Source of the DNA: Puia sp.
Lineage (GTDB): Bacteria > Bacteroidota > Bacteroidia > Chitinophagales > Chitinophagaceae
NCBI GenBank assembly: GCA_031292515.1
Contig: JARLGZ010000269.1
Span: 310,001 to 374,000 of the forward strand
Length of the DNA stretch: 64,000 nt
Direction: 5' to 3'
Shown here: one piece after another, positions 53,627-63,227 of the stretch
Numbering within the stretch: the first letter of the stretch is position 1
Layout: every line of letters begins with the position of its first letter
Position numbers and translations under genes: made by a program
Notes under the pieces: generated by a model
The model's database searches: none
The model's input: the letters and a program-made list of their open reading frames with translations, nothing else
Told to the model about the DNA's origin: nothing

Positions 53627-55945
53627 TTAGTTTTTTATGGGGAGGCTGAAGGAGAACACGGATCCTTTGCCCGGTTCCGACTCGGCCCAAACCTTGCCGC
53701 CATGTTTTACGATGATCCTTTGAACCAAAGCAAGGCCCACACCGGTGCCTTCATATTCCGTTATTTTATGAAGACGCTGGAATACGCCGAATAGTTTGCC
53801 CGCATATTTCATATCGAATCCTACGCCATTGTCCTTTACCGAATAAACAATGCTCCTCCCGTTTTGGTAAGAGCCGATATGGATGGACGGCTTCTCCTGC
53901 TTGCCGGAATACTTCAGCGCATTCGAGATGAGATTCCCCCAGACCTGCAGGATCAGGTTCCTGTCACAACTGGCAGGCAATAGCGGGTCGGCGAGGATTT
54001 CCGCCTCTCTGCCTCTGTACAAGGCCAGCTGTTCGGTGATAGCCGATTTTACCAGCTCGTTCATATCCGCGCGGGTCGTGACAATTTCTTTTCTGCCCAA
54101 CTGCGACAGGTTGAGCAGGGCATCGATCAACTGCCCCATCCTCCTGGCATTGGCCGTAATGACACCGAGCGTACGTCTGCCTTCTTCATCCAGCTTATCG
54201 GAATAATCGGTTACCAGCATATCGGCAAAGCCATCGATGATGCGAAGGGGTGCGCGGAGATCATGCGATACCGAATAAGTGAAGGCCTCCAGCTCCTTAT
54301 TGATGATGGCCAGTTCCTCGGTTCGTTCGATGACCTTCTGCTCGAGGCCGACGTTCAATTCGCTGATGCGGCGTTGCGCATTTTTCAGCTCGGTGACATC
54401 TATCGAGACGCTCATGGCAGCATATACCTCATTATTCTCGTTTTTGAGCGGAACATACCTGGTGACCAGGTCATATCCGGTCCTGTTGCTTTCAACGGTG
54501 AAGGTTTCTTCGTGGAAGACGCGTATGAAATGGGGAAGCGCCTCCTCGTAGCGATCGGCCGGTAACACATCGGCCGCTTTTTGCCCCAGGAGTTTCTCTT
54601 TTTTGTAGCCTGTTTTTTCAATCATATCCCCTTCCACCAGGAGGTAGCGGTATTCGGGATCCATCAGGCATATCACAGACCCGGGAATACTGGACGCTAT
54701 GGTCCGGTAGAGATTTTCGTTTTGCCGGATCTTTAATTCCGCCTTTTTCTGTTCGGTGATATTGCGGGCTATTTTCGAAGCTCCGACGATCTTTCCGTCC
54801 GGATCCTTTATCGGGGCTACGTTGAGGGATATCTGCACCGCGCTGCCATCCTTCCTTAGTCGCTCCGTTTCATAGTGCTCCAGGTATTCCCCCCTGGTAG
54901 TCTTCCTGATGATCAGGTCTTCTTCATGCCATCGGTCGGGCGCGATCAGCATGGATATCTCCTTGCCCAATACTTCACCGGGTGGATAACCGAATAGTTT
55001 TTCGGCCCCCCGGTTCCAACTCGTGATTGTCCTTTCCAGGTCGATGCTGATAATGGCTTCGTCGGAGGAATTGATAATGGATGCCAGCCAGGCCTGCTGC
55101 TCCTCGGCTTTTTTGCGCTCCGTAATGTCGGCCCGGATGGCGACATACTGGCGGGGTTTTCCCTCCGGGCCCAGGAAGGGTACGATGGTCGTGTCAACCC
55201 AATAGGTCGACCCGTCCTTGGCCCTGTTCTTCAATTCCCCTTTCCAGATCTTTCCCCGGGCAATCGTCACCCAGAGATTCCGGATGAACTCCTTTGAATG
55301 ATACCCGGAGTTGATGATAAGATGGTCCTGGCCGATCAACTCTTCCCGGCTGTATTTTGAGATCCGGCAGAAATTGTCGTTCACATGCCTGATGATTCCT
55401 TTTTGATCGGTAATGGCGACAATGGAAGATTGATCCAGTGCATATTTATAGTCCGAAATTTCTGCCGTTCTTTCGTTGATCCTGCTATCGAGTTCGGCAT
55501 TCAGCCGCCTGAACTTCTCTTCCGCCTTTTGGCGTTGCCCTATCTCCGTCTCCAGGTCTTTAAGAGGCCTCAAAGATACGGCCAGCGGAAGATACTTGAC
55601 GATATAAAATACCGTCACCCAACTGATTACCCCGGTTATCAGCCGCATGAGGGCGTTTAAGCGATAGACGGGTATCCAGAAGGCGATGGCGTCTAAAAAA
55701 TGCGTAGCCCCGCAGGCTAATATAAAAGCGGCAAACAGGAAGTATAGCCGGATAAACCGGGCATCCTGTTTTCTTGAAATATATTTGATAATGACGACCG
55801 GGATGGCGAAATAGGCCGACCAGATCAGGAGATCGCTGAGGATATACAGCCATCCGTGGAATTCAGTCCATTTACCGCAATGCCATCGGGGCGGCCAGTC
55901 TGAACTGTCCAATAGTCGCGTAAAGAAATCGGCGAAGTCCTTCAT
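53627..55945 (-). CDS. Ethylene-receptor-like multi-PAS sensor histidine kinase
   Basis: A 772-aa kinase. The N-terminal membrane domain (15-125) holds all seven ETR1 ethylene-site positions: Asp38, Tyr45, Ile48, Pro49 ([14 protein letters not shown]), Ile75, Cys78 and His82 ([17 protein letters not shown]). The 26-residue gap from Pro49 to Ile75 equals that in ETR1. It shares the rare [10 protein letters not shown] entry with the kinase at 31413. Three PAS domains follow (~165-278, 285-400, 405-520), then a coiled coil, HisKA with His561 in [14 protein letters not shown], and an ATPase domain ([30 protein letters not shown]). The ligand is inferred. Operon order: receiver, this kinase, Rcp1-like receiver, receiver-PAS-kinase. 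Confidence 0.94.
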   Translation of the reverse strand: MKDFADFFTRLLDSSDWPPRWHCGKWTEFHGWLYILSDLLIWSAYFAIPVVIIKYISRKQDARFIRLYFLFAAFILACGATHFLDAIAFWIPVYRLNALMRLITGVISWVTVFYIVKYLPLAVSLRPLKDLETEIGQRQKAEEKFRRLNAELDSRINERTAEISDYKYALDQSSIVAITDQKGIIRHVNDNFCRISKYSREELIGQDHLIINSGYHSKEFIRNLWVTIARGKIWKGELKNRAKDGSTYWVDTTIVPFLGPEGKPRQYVAIRADITERKKAEEQQAWLASIINSSDEAIISIDLERTITSWNRGAEKLFGYPPGEVLGKEISMLIAPDRWHEEDLIIRKTTRGEYLEHYETERLRKDGSAVQISLNVAPIKDPDGKIVGASKIARNITEQKKAELKIRQNENLYRTIASSIPGSVICLMDPEYRYLLVEGDMIEKTGYKKEKLLGQKAADVLPADRYEEALPHFIRVFHEETFTVESNRTGYDLVTRYVPLKNENNEVYAAMSVSIDVTELKNAQRRISELNVGLEQKVIERTEELAIINKELEAFTYSVSHDLRAPLRIIDGFADMLVTDYSDKLDEEGRRTLGVITANARRMGQLIDALLNLSQLGRKEIVTTRADMNELVKSAITEQLALYRGREAEILADPLLPASCDRNLILQVWGNLISNALKYSGKQEKPSIHIGSYQNGRSIVYSVKDNGVGFDMKYAGKLFGVFQRLHKITEYEGTGVGLALVQRIIVKHGGKVWAESEPGKGSVFSFSLPIKN

Positions 55946-55964
55946 ATTTAACGTATGGCGATTC

Positions 55965-56342
55965 TCAGGTTATTATCTGCGCCACCAGTTCGGGGATCCG
56001 GGAAAAATCCTTTGTTTTATCCAGGAAGAACGCCGCTTCCAGTTCGGCGCATTTGCTCCTGTAAAATTCATCGGATGAATTGGTTAGCATGATGACATGG
56101 ATATCGGGCTGCTGGCTTTTCAAATCCTGAAGCAGTCTGATCCCCGACCCGTCAGGCAGGTTGATATCGAGGAATACGATGTCAGGGTTCGTTTCTTCGC
56201 ATGCCTCGAGCCCTGTTTTCACCGATCTGGCCTGCCCTAGCAGCTCTATATCGGATATCGTCGAGAGGAGATCGAGTAGCCTGGCCCCGACCGTTTCCGA
56301 ATCTTCAATGAGCAGGACCTTATGAGTCAAATTCTTAACCAT
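55965..56342 (-). CDS. Single-domain response regulator (mini-receiver, paralogue A)
   Basis: A 125-aa CheY-like protein with acidic pocket IEDSE, phospho-acceptor Asp59 in IVFLDINLPDGSGI, and the unusual tail IMLTNSSDEFYRSKCAELEAAFFLDKTKDF, shared with the receivers at 58576 and 59117. It is first in the four-gene kinase operon, ending 19 bp before the ethylene-receptor-like kinase. I chose ATG 56342: a perfect TAACTTTG -7 box (56346-56353, minus strand) ends 3 bases before it, so translation probably starts at the very 5' end of the mRNA. The longer open frame upstream is not expected to be translated. Confidence 0.92.
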   Translation of the reverse strand: MVKNLTHKVLLIEDSETVGARLLDLLSTISDIELLGQARSVKTGLEACEETNPDIVFLDINLPDGSGIRLLQDLKSQQPDIHVIMLTNSSDEFYRSKCAELEAAFFLDKTKDFSRIPELVAQIIT

Positions 56343-56345
56343 GTC

Positions 56346-56353
56346 CAAAGTTA
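56346..56353 (-). promoter_or_regulatory. -7 promoter box of the ethylene-receptor-like kinase operon
   Basis: On the minus strand, TAACTTTG (perfect TAnnTTTG) then GAC then ATG. The spacing places the transcription start at or next to the start codon (leaderless mRNA, inference). No matching -33 box is seen. Confidence 0.55.
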
Positions 56354-56435
56354 GCGGGTCCCGAATTCCGAATTTGTAGACATCCGTTTCGATCGGTTGT
56401 AGTAGAAAATAGGGCACGGGGAAAACCCCGCGCCT

Positions 56436-56696
56436 TTAGACCTCAAATCTCAGCTTTCGCGTCCCACTCATAAGATTCTCTGTTAAACGATCCTGCGAGT
56501 GAGCGGCCTCCTGGTTTTCACAGAAATCATTATCTTGTTTTTGCTCTTTTAGGAAATTATTAACCGGCTGGGATAGGTCCCTTTGATCCGGGCTCTCGTG
56601 CAACCCGGTGATCGGATCAAAAGGAGTATGAGCCATGGCCGAGAGAGTCATCATCACCTGGTCGGTGGAGTACGGGGCGGGGCCATGCTGGTTCAT
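56436..56696 (-). CDS. Hypothetical small protein
   Basis: An 86-aa frame, MNQHGPAPYSTDQVMMTLSAM to GTRKLRFEV, just upstream of the four-gene kinase operon. It is hydrophilic, rich in Gln, Asp and Asn, with no signal peptide, membrane helix or motif I recognise. The codon pattern is compatible with a gene, but nothing else supports it. The start could also be the TTG at 56702. Confidence 0.4.
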   Translation of the reverse strand: MNQHGPAPYSTDQVMMTLSAMAHTPFDPITGLHESPDQRDLSQPVNNFLKEQKQDNDFCENQEAAHSQDRLTENLMSGTRKLRFEV

Positions 56697-56936
56697 AGAC
56701 AAATATTTTAGCGATCAGGAACTGAAAATTCACTGTTTTGCTACTGCAGGATCCTTAATCGAAAAGAAGATTTGTGTTTAGTACGAAGACTAATAACGAG
56801 CCGGGTGAAAAGAGAGACCTTAGAAAGAATAGTATCGATTATATTGTCAATAAATATACCATTTAAAAATCGGTATATCAAATTAAATAAAAAAGCTAAC
56901 CATCTTTTGTAGATGGCTAGCTTGTACGGGCGGGTC

Positions 56937-57345
56937 ATATTGGCAATTTCACAGGGTCGGAAAAACGGGCCCGGACGGATTGGTTTTCATAGGACGGATC
57001 TTGTTGGTTCAGGACATTGGACAAACTGGTTTTCAAAGGTTAGGATCAGGCTTCAGGACATTGGACGAATAGGTTTCAGGGATCAGGACCTGAGTTCGGT
57101 TTTGGACGCGGCCAACAGAATCAGGATTCAGGGTTTTTTAGGATGACGGATTTTAATACTGCTTTCGGTTTCGGGATACAGATCTTCAGGGTACGGTTTT
57201 TCGGGTTTCGGTTTTTCGGATTGGATTCAGGGTTTTTAGGATGACGGATTTTAATATTGCTTTGGTTTCAGGATACGGATCATTAGGTTTCGGGACATGG
57301 ATCTTTCGGTTTCGGGTTTCGGACTTTTTCGCCTGGGATATTGAA
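56937..57345. repeat. Degenerate repeat field (GGTTTCGG / GGATTCAGG units) with a 55-bp direct repeat
   Basis: This ~400-bp stretch is made of drifting short units such as GGTTTCGGG, GGATTCAGG, GGATCAGG and GGACATTGGAC. It includes a longer direct repeat, 57124-57179 and 57223-57276 (about 55 bp, ~100-bp period, starting GGATTCAGGG and ending GGATAC). It lies between the divergent halves of the signalling island. No gene is visible in 56703-57777; the rest (57346-57733) is AT-rich leader sequence. Confidence 0.75.
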
Positions 57346-57733
57346 TGCTGCCTTAACAGTACAAAGATGCGACGGAGAAGGCCCCCGAAAAATAGTAGAT
57401 CGTATAGACCTTGGATAGAGACAAGTCTCATTGGGCTGTAGAATATACTCTACGTAAGAAGCCGCCTCCGGTATTTCGAGACAGTCCGTAGAGGGGGGCC
57501 TAAGGGTTTACCCGGAGTCGGTATTTATGAAAACTACCTGAAAACTCTTAGGATAATCGGTAAATATGGCTTAAATTCATCATATTATAGGCGTCCGAAC
57601 CTTCACGATGCCCTATATTCGTATAAATCAACAGGTTAAGATTCTGGTTTGTTTCGCTGTTTGCAATACCCGATAATATGCGAAAGAATCAACACTCGAC
57701 TGACCCACCGTATAGCAATGCTATTTTTTGTTT

Positions 57734-57750
57734 GTCACCGTTCCGGTGAC
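57734..57750 (+). promoter_or_regulatory. Hairpin in the leader of the NarL-type regulator gene
   Basis: GTCACCG-TTC-CGGTGAC, a perfect 7-bp stem 27 bases before the ATG at 57778, preceded by TAGC-AAT-GCTA plus T6. It may be a weak terminator/attenuator or an operator dyad. Confidence 0.45.
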
Positions 57751-57777
57751 TGAATCTTAACATTAACTCCATAATAC

Positions 57778-58407
57778 ATGCGCCGATTTCTGATAGCCGA
57801 CGATCATTCCGTAGTACGGAAGGGCTTAAAACAAATCTTGTTCGAAGCATTTCCATCCGCAGCCATTGAAGAAGTGACCAATGCGGAAGACCTTTTTAAA
57901 AGAGTGACCCTGGAAGAATGGGATGCCGTGATCTCGGATATCTCCATGCCCGGCCGGAGCGGCTTGGAAATATTGCAGCAGGTCAGGCTGGATCATCCCA
58001 AACTGCCTTTCCTCATCCTCAGCGTCCACTCCGAAGACCAATACGCCATCAGGGTGTTAAAAGCAGGCGCGTCCGGGTACCTGAACAAGGAATCCGCGCC
58101 GGAGGAACTGGTCAAGGCGATCAACCAGCTCTTGCTCGGCAAGAAATATATCACCCCGTCCATTGCCGAAAAACTGGCGACTACCCTTGACCGGGATGCG
58201 GCAAAAATGCCGCACGAGTACCTTTCGGACCGGGAGTTTGAAGTGTTTAAGCAACTGGCTGCCGGGAAGGCGGTGTCCGAAATTGCGGAGAGGATCTTTC
58301 TGAGTGTTACCACCATCAGCACCTACCGGTCCCGCATCATGACCAAAATGAATTTGAAGACCAACGCCGACCTGACCCTGTACGCCATCGAACATAAGCT
58401 CCTGTAA
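57778..58407 (+). CDS. NarL/LuxR-type response regulator
   Basis: A 209-aa DNA-binding regulator. The receiver domain has IADDH, phospho-acceptor Asp54 in AVISDISMPGRSGLE, and the Lys-type LNKESAPEEL. The LuxR helix-turn-helix (~145-209) has LSDREFEVFKQLAAGKAVSEIAERIFLSVTTISTYRSRIMTKM. It is the only DNA-binding output in the 51-61 kb island, and so the likely end point for the HisKA_3 kinases at 51711 and 59533 (inference). A hairpin sits in its leader. Confidence 0.95.
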   Translation: MRRFLIADDHSVVRKGLKQILFEAFPSAAIEEVTNAEDLFKRVTLEEWDAVISDISMPGRSGLEILQQVRLDHPKLPFLILSVHSEDQYAIRVLKAGASGYLNKESAPEELVKAINQLLLGKKYITPSIAEKLATTLDRDAAKMPHEYLSDREFEVFKQLAAGKAVSEIAERIFLSVTTISTYRSRIMTKMNLKTNADLTLYAIEHKLL

Positions 58408-58561
58408 CGAACGGGCGTAAATGCCGATGACTGAAAACGGCCCGTTTAAAACGTCCATTTGCAGAACCCGTACTACCTGTAGAACCCATACTACACCCCC
58501 TCTTGCATAACTTCTACAACGGGATTATTCTGCTTCTACAGACCGGGCGGCTGTTTCCATG

Positions 58562-58569
58562 TATTTTTG
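58562..58569 (+). promoter_or_regulatory. Candidate -7 promoter box, near-leaderless receiver gene
   Basis: TATTTTTG is a perfect TAnnTTTG box ending 6 bases before the ATG at 58576. Confidence 0.5.
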
Positions 58570-58575
58570 TTTGCA

Positions 58576-58953
58576 ATGGATAGGACTTTTCCCGGAAAAT
58601 CGATACTCATCATAGATGATTCTTCCCTGATCAGGAAGCGCCTTCGGATTATGCTGAAATCAATAGATGGCATCCGCTCCATCAATGCGGCCGGCGACTA
58701 TTCCTCGGCTATGCATCTCCTCAGCGATCCGTCGCCGGATATCGTCCTGCTCGACATCAACCTCCCCGGCGGAAGCGGCATCGACATTTTGAGGGACATC
58801 AGGAGCCGTTATCCCCGGATCATCGTGATCATGCTCACCAACCAGTCCGACGACGATTACCGGGCCGCTTGTAAAAACCTGGGGGCTCGCTATTTCATCG
58901 ACAAGTCGAAAGAATTCGAACAGGTCCCCGCCATTATCGCCTCTCTTTCTTAA
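58576..58953 (+). CDS. Single-domain response regulator (mini-receiver, paralogue B)
   Basis: A 125-aa receiver with IIDDSS pocket, phospho-acceptor Asp60 in IVLLDINLPGGSGI and the tail IMLTNQSDDDYRAACKNLGARYFIDKSKEFEQVP. That tail is clearly related to those of paralogues A (55965-56342) and C (59117-59488). It has no output domain. I chose ATG 58576 over the in-frame TTG at 58567 because the promoter-like box overlaps the latter. It likely has its own promoter within the plus-strand half of the island. Confidence 0.93.
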   Translation: MDRTFPGKSILIIDDSSLIRKRLRIMLKSIDGIRSINAAGDYSSAMHLLSDPSPDIVLLDINLPGGSGIDILRDIRSRYPRIIVIMLTNQSDDDYRAACKNLGARYFIDKSKEFEQVPAIIASLS

Positions 58954-59116
58954 ACCGCCTCTCTCTTAAGCGGTCTTCTCTTTTTAACAGGCGGGGGACC
59001 CGGTGTAGTAGCATGTCTACAAGGCTTTGACCATATTCAGGACAGGAATTACAGCAGATCCTCTATTTTTTACAGGTCTTCTTTTGCATTACTTTGCTGT
59101 ATCAAAAACCAGGATC

Positions 59117-59488
59117 ATGAAAAAAGAAAAAAGAACCGTTCTCATCGTCGACGATTCACTCCTCATCGTGGAAAGAATGATACCCATATTGGAAGAGATC
59201 GAGAATATCTCGTTTGTCGTACAGGCCGGCAGCTTTCGGGAAGGCCTGGAAGTGCTGGACACGCTAAATCCGGATATGGTCTTGCTGGATATTAATTTGC
59301 CCGACAGGAGCGGTATCGAACTGTTGCGTATCATCCGGGAAAAACATACGGAAATCATCGTACTCATGATATCCAATCAGGCGGATGATTATTACAGGGA
59401 AATATGCAGGTCGTTGGGAGCCCGGCACTTCCTCGACAAGTCGAAGGACATCGATTTTATCCCCGAAGTATTATCCGCCGCCTGCTGA
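59117..59488 (+). CDS. Single-domain response regulator (mini-receiver, paralogue C)
   Basis: A 123-aa receiver with IVDDS pocket, phospho-acceptor Asp58 in MVLLDINLPDRSGIE and the shared tail LMISNQADDYYREICRSLGARHFLDKSKDI. It starts at ATG 59117 (MKKEKRTVLIVDDS). The PAS-kinase at 59533 follows 44 bp downstream and is likely co-transcribed, making them a kinase-receiver pair. No output domain is present. Confidence 0.93.
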   Translation: MKKEKRTVLIVDDSLLIVERMIPILEEIENISFVVQAGSFREGLEVLDTLNPDMVLLDINLPDRSGIELLRIIREKHTEIIVLMISNQADDYYREICRSLGARHFLDKSKDIDFIPEVLSAAC

Positions 59489-59532
59489 TAAAAAGCTCTG
59501 AAAACAACGGTCTGAAAACAACTCCAAATCTT

Positions 59533-61416
59533 ATGACTACAAATGGTATCGATATCTGCGAATGGGTAGGCGCCTTAAAGGACCACAAGCCCTATTACAT
59601 GGCTATCACGGATTTTCACGGGAATCTGTCTTTCACCAACTCACATTTTTATAACAATTTCCAGTCGGCTAAGGCGTCCCGGACAGGATTTTTCGATCTT
59701 GTCCATGAGAATGACCGGCAGCATCTGGATGAAACCCTTACGAATTGCTCGATGTCCGAGGAAGCTGTTACCACCGAATTGAGGCTCAAAAACGGCAGCT
59801 TCCGGTGGATAAAATGGAAGATATCCCGTGTAAGAAAACCGGAGATCATGTCCGAAAAATTTTTGTGTCTTGGATATGAGATGACTCCGGAGGAACAGCA
59901 AAAAAAGAATATGGAAATTTTTGAACGGAATTACCAGGGCCGCAATGCCCTGTTCCATTCCTTCATGGATCATACGCCGTATTTTACCTGGATAGTCGAC
60001 GAAGACGAGAACCTCGTCTTTGCCAATAGCGTTTTGCTGAAATATTTCCAGGTCGACGAGACGGCTTTTGGCCAAAAACTCCAGGAGATCATTCCCGGGC
60101 CGATTGCCGGTATGATCCGGGAAAAACATATCCACGCCCTCAAATGCGGCCGGCAGGATCAAAGCATCGTAAAATCGATCATGGCCGATGGGAAAGAACA
60201 TGTATACCAGGTCATCGTCTTCCCCGTTCGGGGCGCCGGACCGGGCACACTCGTCGGAGGCGAGGCATTGGACATCACCGATTCATACCAGGCCGGACAA
60301 CAGGAGAAGAGAGTGAGCGAACGCCTGCTGTATATCAATAAAGCCACCTCCGAAGCCATATGGGACTGGAACATCCGGAACGGCCAGATCTACTTCAACC
60401 AGGCTTTACATGCGCTCGTCGGCACCGATCTTGGACAGGTATTCGATCTTGACTGGTATTACCGCTGCGTTCACCCGGATGACAAGGAAAAGACCGAACA
60501 GGTGCTCAGGACGGTATTGGACAGGGGAGAGCAGTCCTGGGAGGCGGAATATCGCTTCCTTTGCCCTGACGGCCAATACAAGATGATGCACAGCCGGGGT
60601 TTTGTCATCTACGAAAATGGGGAAGCCGTCCGGATGATAGGATCCTTGCAGGATGTGTCGGAGATCAGAAAACTGGAAACACAGTTGGTGAAACAAAAGT
60701 TGACACAGCAGAAAGGGATCGCCGAAGCGATCATAAAGGCCCAGGAAGACGAACGTACCCGGATCGGTCATGAATTGCACGACAATATAAACCAGATCCT
60801 GGCTTCCGGCCAGTTGTACCTGAATGCGTTGAATAGCGATATCGATGATTTCCAGGAGATAAAAGATAAAACCATGGAGATCCTGAACCTCGCCATCGAA
60901 GAGATCCGGACCCTCTCGAGGACGATGGTCACCCCTGATCTGAAAAAAGGAGGCCTGGTGGCCAGTATCGATGGGCTCGCCGATGATCTTCGTTTTGGCG
61001 ATCTTTTCGAAGTGAGCTTCACGCATAGCCGTACCTGCGACATAGAGGAAATGAGCCAGGGCAAAAAGATCGCCCTCTTCCGCATTGCCCAGGAACAGGT
61101 CCGGAATATCGTCAAATACAGCGAGGCGCAAAAAGTCGGAATAGCCCTGGATATCGACAACGACAGGGTGCGACTGGAGATCAGCGACGACGGCAAAGGT
61201 TTCGACGCCCGGCATACCCGTCAGGGTCTGGGCTTGTCGAATATCCATGAGCGAACCCTCCTTTACAACGGTAAAATGGTACTGGCCACCGCGCCCGGGA
61301 AAGGCTGTTCCATCATCGTCAATATCCCGCTGGAAGGCCGGGAAATATTCCTGTCGAATATCCGCGTATCCCGCCCCGAAAATCCCGCCGAAAGAGAACC
61401 CGGGGAGCAACGATGA
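59533..61416 (+). CDS. Soluble multi-PAS histidine kinase (HisKA_3)
   Basis: A 627-aa cytoplasmic sensor kinase without membrane helices. PAS-like domains lie at ~20-120, ~135-255 and ~265-380 (the last with DWNIRNGQIYFNQALHALVGTDL and VHPDDKEKTEQVL, a PAS_3 fold). The phosphoacceptor helix has His416 in EDERTRIGHELHDNINQILASGQLYL, and the GHKL ATPase has AQEQVRNIVKYSEA, DDGKGFDA and GLGLSNIHERT. HisKA_3 kinases normally signal to NarL-type regulators; the one at 57778 is the nearest. ATG 59533 is chosen because the upstream frame overlaps the receiver gene. Confidence 0.94.
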   Translation: MTTNGIDICEWVGALKDHKPYYMAITDFHGNLSFTNSHFYNNFQSAKASRTGFFDLVHENDRQHLDETLTNCSMSEEAVTTELRLKNGSFRWIKWKISRVRKPEIMSEKFLCLGYEMTPEEQQKKNMEIFERNYQGRNALFHSFMDHTPYFTWIVDEDENLVFANSVLLKYFQVDETAFGQKLQEIIPGPIAGMIREKHIHALKCGRQDQSIVKSIMADGKEHVYQVIVFPVRGAGPGTLVGGEALDITDSYQAGQQEKRVSERLLYINKATSEAIWDWNIRNGQIYFNQALHALVGTDLGQVFDLDWYYRCVHPDDKEKTEQVLRTVLDRGEQSWEAEYRFLCPDGQYKMMHSRGFVIYENGEAVRMIGSLQDVSEIRKLETQLVKQKLTQQKGIAEAIIKAQEDERTRIGHELHDNINQILASGQLYLNALNSDIDDFQEIKDKTMEILNLAIEEIRTLSRTMVTPDLKKGGLVASIDGLADDLRFGDLFEVSFTHSRTCDIEEMSQGKKIALFRIAQEQVRNIVKYSEAQKVGIALDIDNDRVRLEISDDGKGFDARHTRQGLGLSNIHERTLLYNGKMVLATAPGKGCSIIVNIPLEGREIFLSNIRVSRPENPAEREPGEQR

Positions 61417-61518
61417 TCCGGCACACTGATCCTCCTGCGGGATAATCACCAAAGAGCAGATCGGGCGGCTGGTCTATAAACATACCGGCCACCACCTCCG
61501 GCAATTTAAGGAGTAGAA

Positions 61519-63198
61519 TTAATGGGTAGAACGGGGCGCCTGTTCATTCACCAGGACCTTCCCCCGATCGATGGCCTTTTGGAACGTATCGGTGACATTG
61601 GCTTTGCCGATGACAAACAGCAGTCTCGACTTTTTCAATTCCTCCAGGATCTGTTCGCTATGAACTTCCGATAATATCAGTTTCGTACCCTTTTGTTTCG
61701 ATTCCTTGCAGACCTCCGCAAGAGTCCTGATGCCCGTGGCATCGATAATGGGCACCTTCCTCATCCGGACAATCAGCACCCGGGGAGGCTTTTCGATAAA
61801 CCGCATGGCATCTTTGAATTTATAGGCCGCGCCAAAGAACAGGGGACCAGTGATCTCAAAGACCTCGATATTGCGGGGAATGACGAAACTATCCAGAGAC
61901 TCCCTGTCGTCCCCGTTGTTCCCGCTTTCGGGCTCTCCCATCAAAACGCTCACATTGCTGAACCTGATCATGTTCCGCATGAACAAAAAGACCGCCAGTA
62001 CCATCCCGACCTCTATGGCCACCGTAAGGTCGATAAATACCGTCAGCAGGAAGGTCGTCAGCAGGATGGCCGTGTCGCTTCCCGGCCCCTTCAGTATGGA
62101 TTGGAAATGCCTCCACTCGCTCATATTATAAGCGACTACCGCCAGGATACCCGCCAGCGTCGCCATCGGAATCAGCGCGGCCCATTTGCCAAAAAACAGC
62201 AATATCAACAGGAGTGTGACCGCATGAATCATCCCGGCCACAGGCGTGCGGCCTCCGTTCTTCACATTGGTGGCGGTGCGGGCGATGGCCCCCGTGGCCG
62301 GGATGCCACCGAAGACCGAAGAAAACAGGTTGGCCACCCCCTGCGCGACCAGCTCCATATTTGACTTGTGATTGCCACCGATCATTCCATCCGAAACGAC
62401 GGCGGATAACAGGGATTCGATTCCGCCGAGCAGCGCAATGGTGAAAGCGGGCCGGATTAAATTTCGCAGGGTTGCGGCATCTAAATGGGGAATGACGGGT
62501 TTGGGCAACGAAGAGGAGATCGCACCGAACCTGCTGCCGATGGTCTCGACGGGCAAATGCAATAGCTGCATGGCGGCGGTGGTGGCGATGATCGCTATCA
62601 GCGAGCCGGGTATCTTGCGCGTGACTTTCGGCCATAGAAGAACGATGGCGACGGTAGCGCTGCCGATGAGGACCGTATAGAGGTTTAAGGTGTGGAAATA
62701 TTGGATATAGACCCTCCATTTGGCGAGGAAATCCGCCGGGACGACCCCTGTTTTCAATCCCAGGAAGTCCTTCACCTGGGAAGACAGGATGATCAGCGCA
62801 ATCCCGCTGGTGAACCCGATGATCAAAGGGTGCGGGATGAATTTTATTACCGAACCCAGCCGGGCAAAGCCCATGATGATCAGTATAATGCCCGCCATAA
62901 ACGTGGCGATGACCAGGCCGTCTATGCCGTGCGCCTGCACGATGCCGTAGACGATTACGATAAAAGCCCCGGTAGGCCCCCCGATCTGCACCCGGCTACC
63001 GCCCAGCAGCGAGATGATAAAACCCGCAATGATAGCCGTATAAAGACCCTTTTCCGGCGACACGCCCGATGCAATGGCAAAGGCGATGGCCAGCGGCAGG
63101 GCGACAAGACCCACGATCAGCCCGGCCATCAGGTCCTTCAGGAACTGCTGCCGGGTATAGCCCCGTAAAGTATCAAGTATTTTGGGTCTGAACATCAT
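61519..63198 (-). CDS. SulP-family anion transporter with STAS domain
   Basis: A 559-aa inner-membrane transporter. About 12-14 membrane spans (residues ~20-425) carry the family sequences [35 protein letters not shown] and [11 protein letters not shown] cytoplasmic STAS domain (~440-550) has [18 protein letters not shown] and DATGIRTL. Bacterial SulP proteins carry sulfate, bicarbonate or dicarboxylates; the substrate here is not determined. The start could be either of two adjacent ATGs (63198 or 63195). It lies ~30 bp after the DUF983 gene on the same strand. Confidence 0.94.
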   Translation of the reverse strand: MMFRPKILDTLRGYTRQQFLKDLMAGLIVGLVALPLAIAFAIASGVSPEKGLYTAIIAGFIISLLGGSRVQIGGPTGAFIVIVYGIVQAHGIDGLVIATFMAGIILIIMGFARLGSVIKFIPHPLIIGFTSGIALIILSSQVKDFLGLKTGVVPADFLAKWRVYIQYFHTLNLYTVLIGSATVAIVLLWPKVTRKIPGSLIAIIATTAAMQLLHLPVETIGSRFGAISSSLPKPVIPHLDAATLRNLIRPAFTIALLGGIESLLSAVVSDGMIGGNHKSNMELVAQGVANLFSSVFGGIPATGAIARTATNVKNGGRTPVAGMIHAVTLLLILLFFGKWAALIPMATLAGILAVVAYNMSEWRHFQSILKGPGSDTAILLTTFLLTVFIDLTVAIEVGMVLAVFLFMRNMIRFSNVSVLMGEPESGNNGDDRESLDSFVIPRNIEVFEITGPLFFGAAYKFKDAMRFIEKPPRVLIVRMRKVPIIDATGIRTLAEVCKESKQKGTKLILSEVHSEQILEELKKSRLLFVIGKANVTDTFQKAIDRGKVLVNEQAPRSTH

Positions 63199-63227
63199 AT
63201 AGCCTGGGTCCGGACATCGTATCCGGG

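Noticed and set aside
57186-57431. Minus-strand frame of 81 codons over the repeat field
   Set aside because: Its sequence (KSETRNRK, PKPNDPYPETK) only reflects the degenerate repeat words; no start signal or family.
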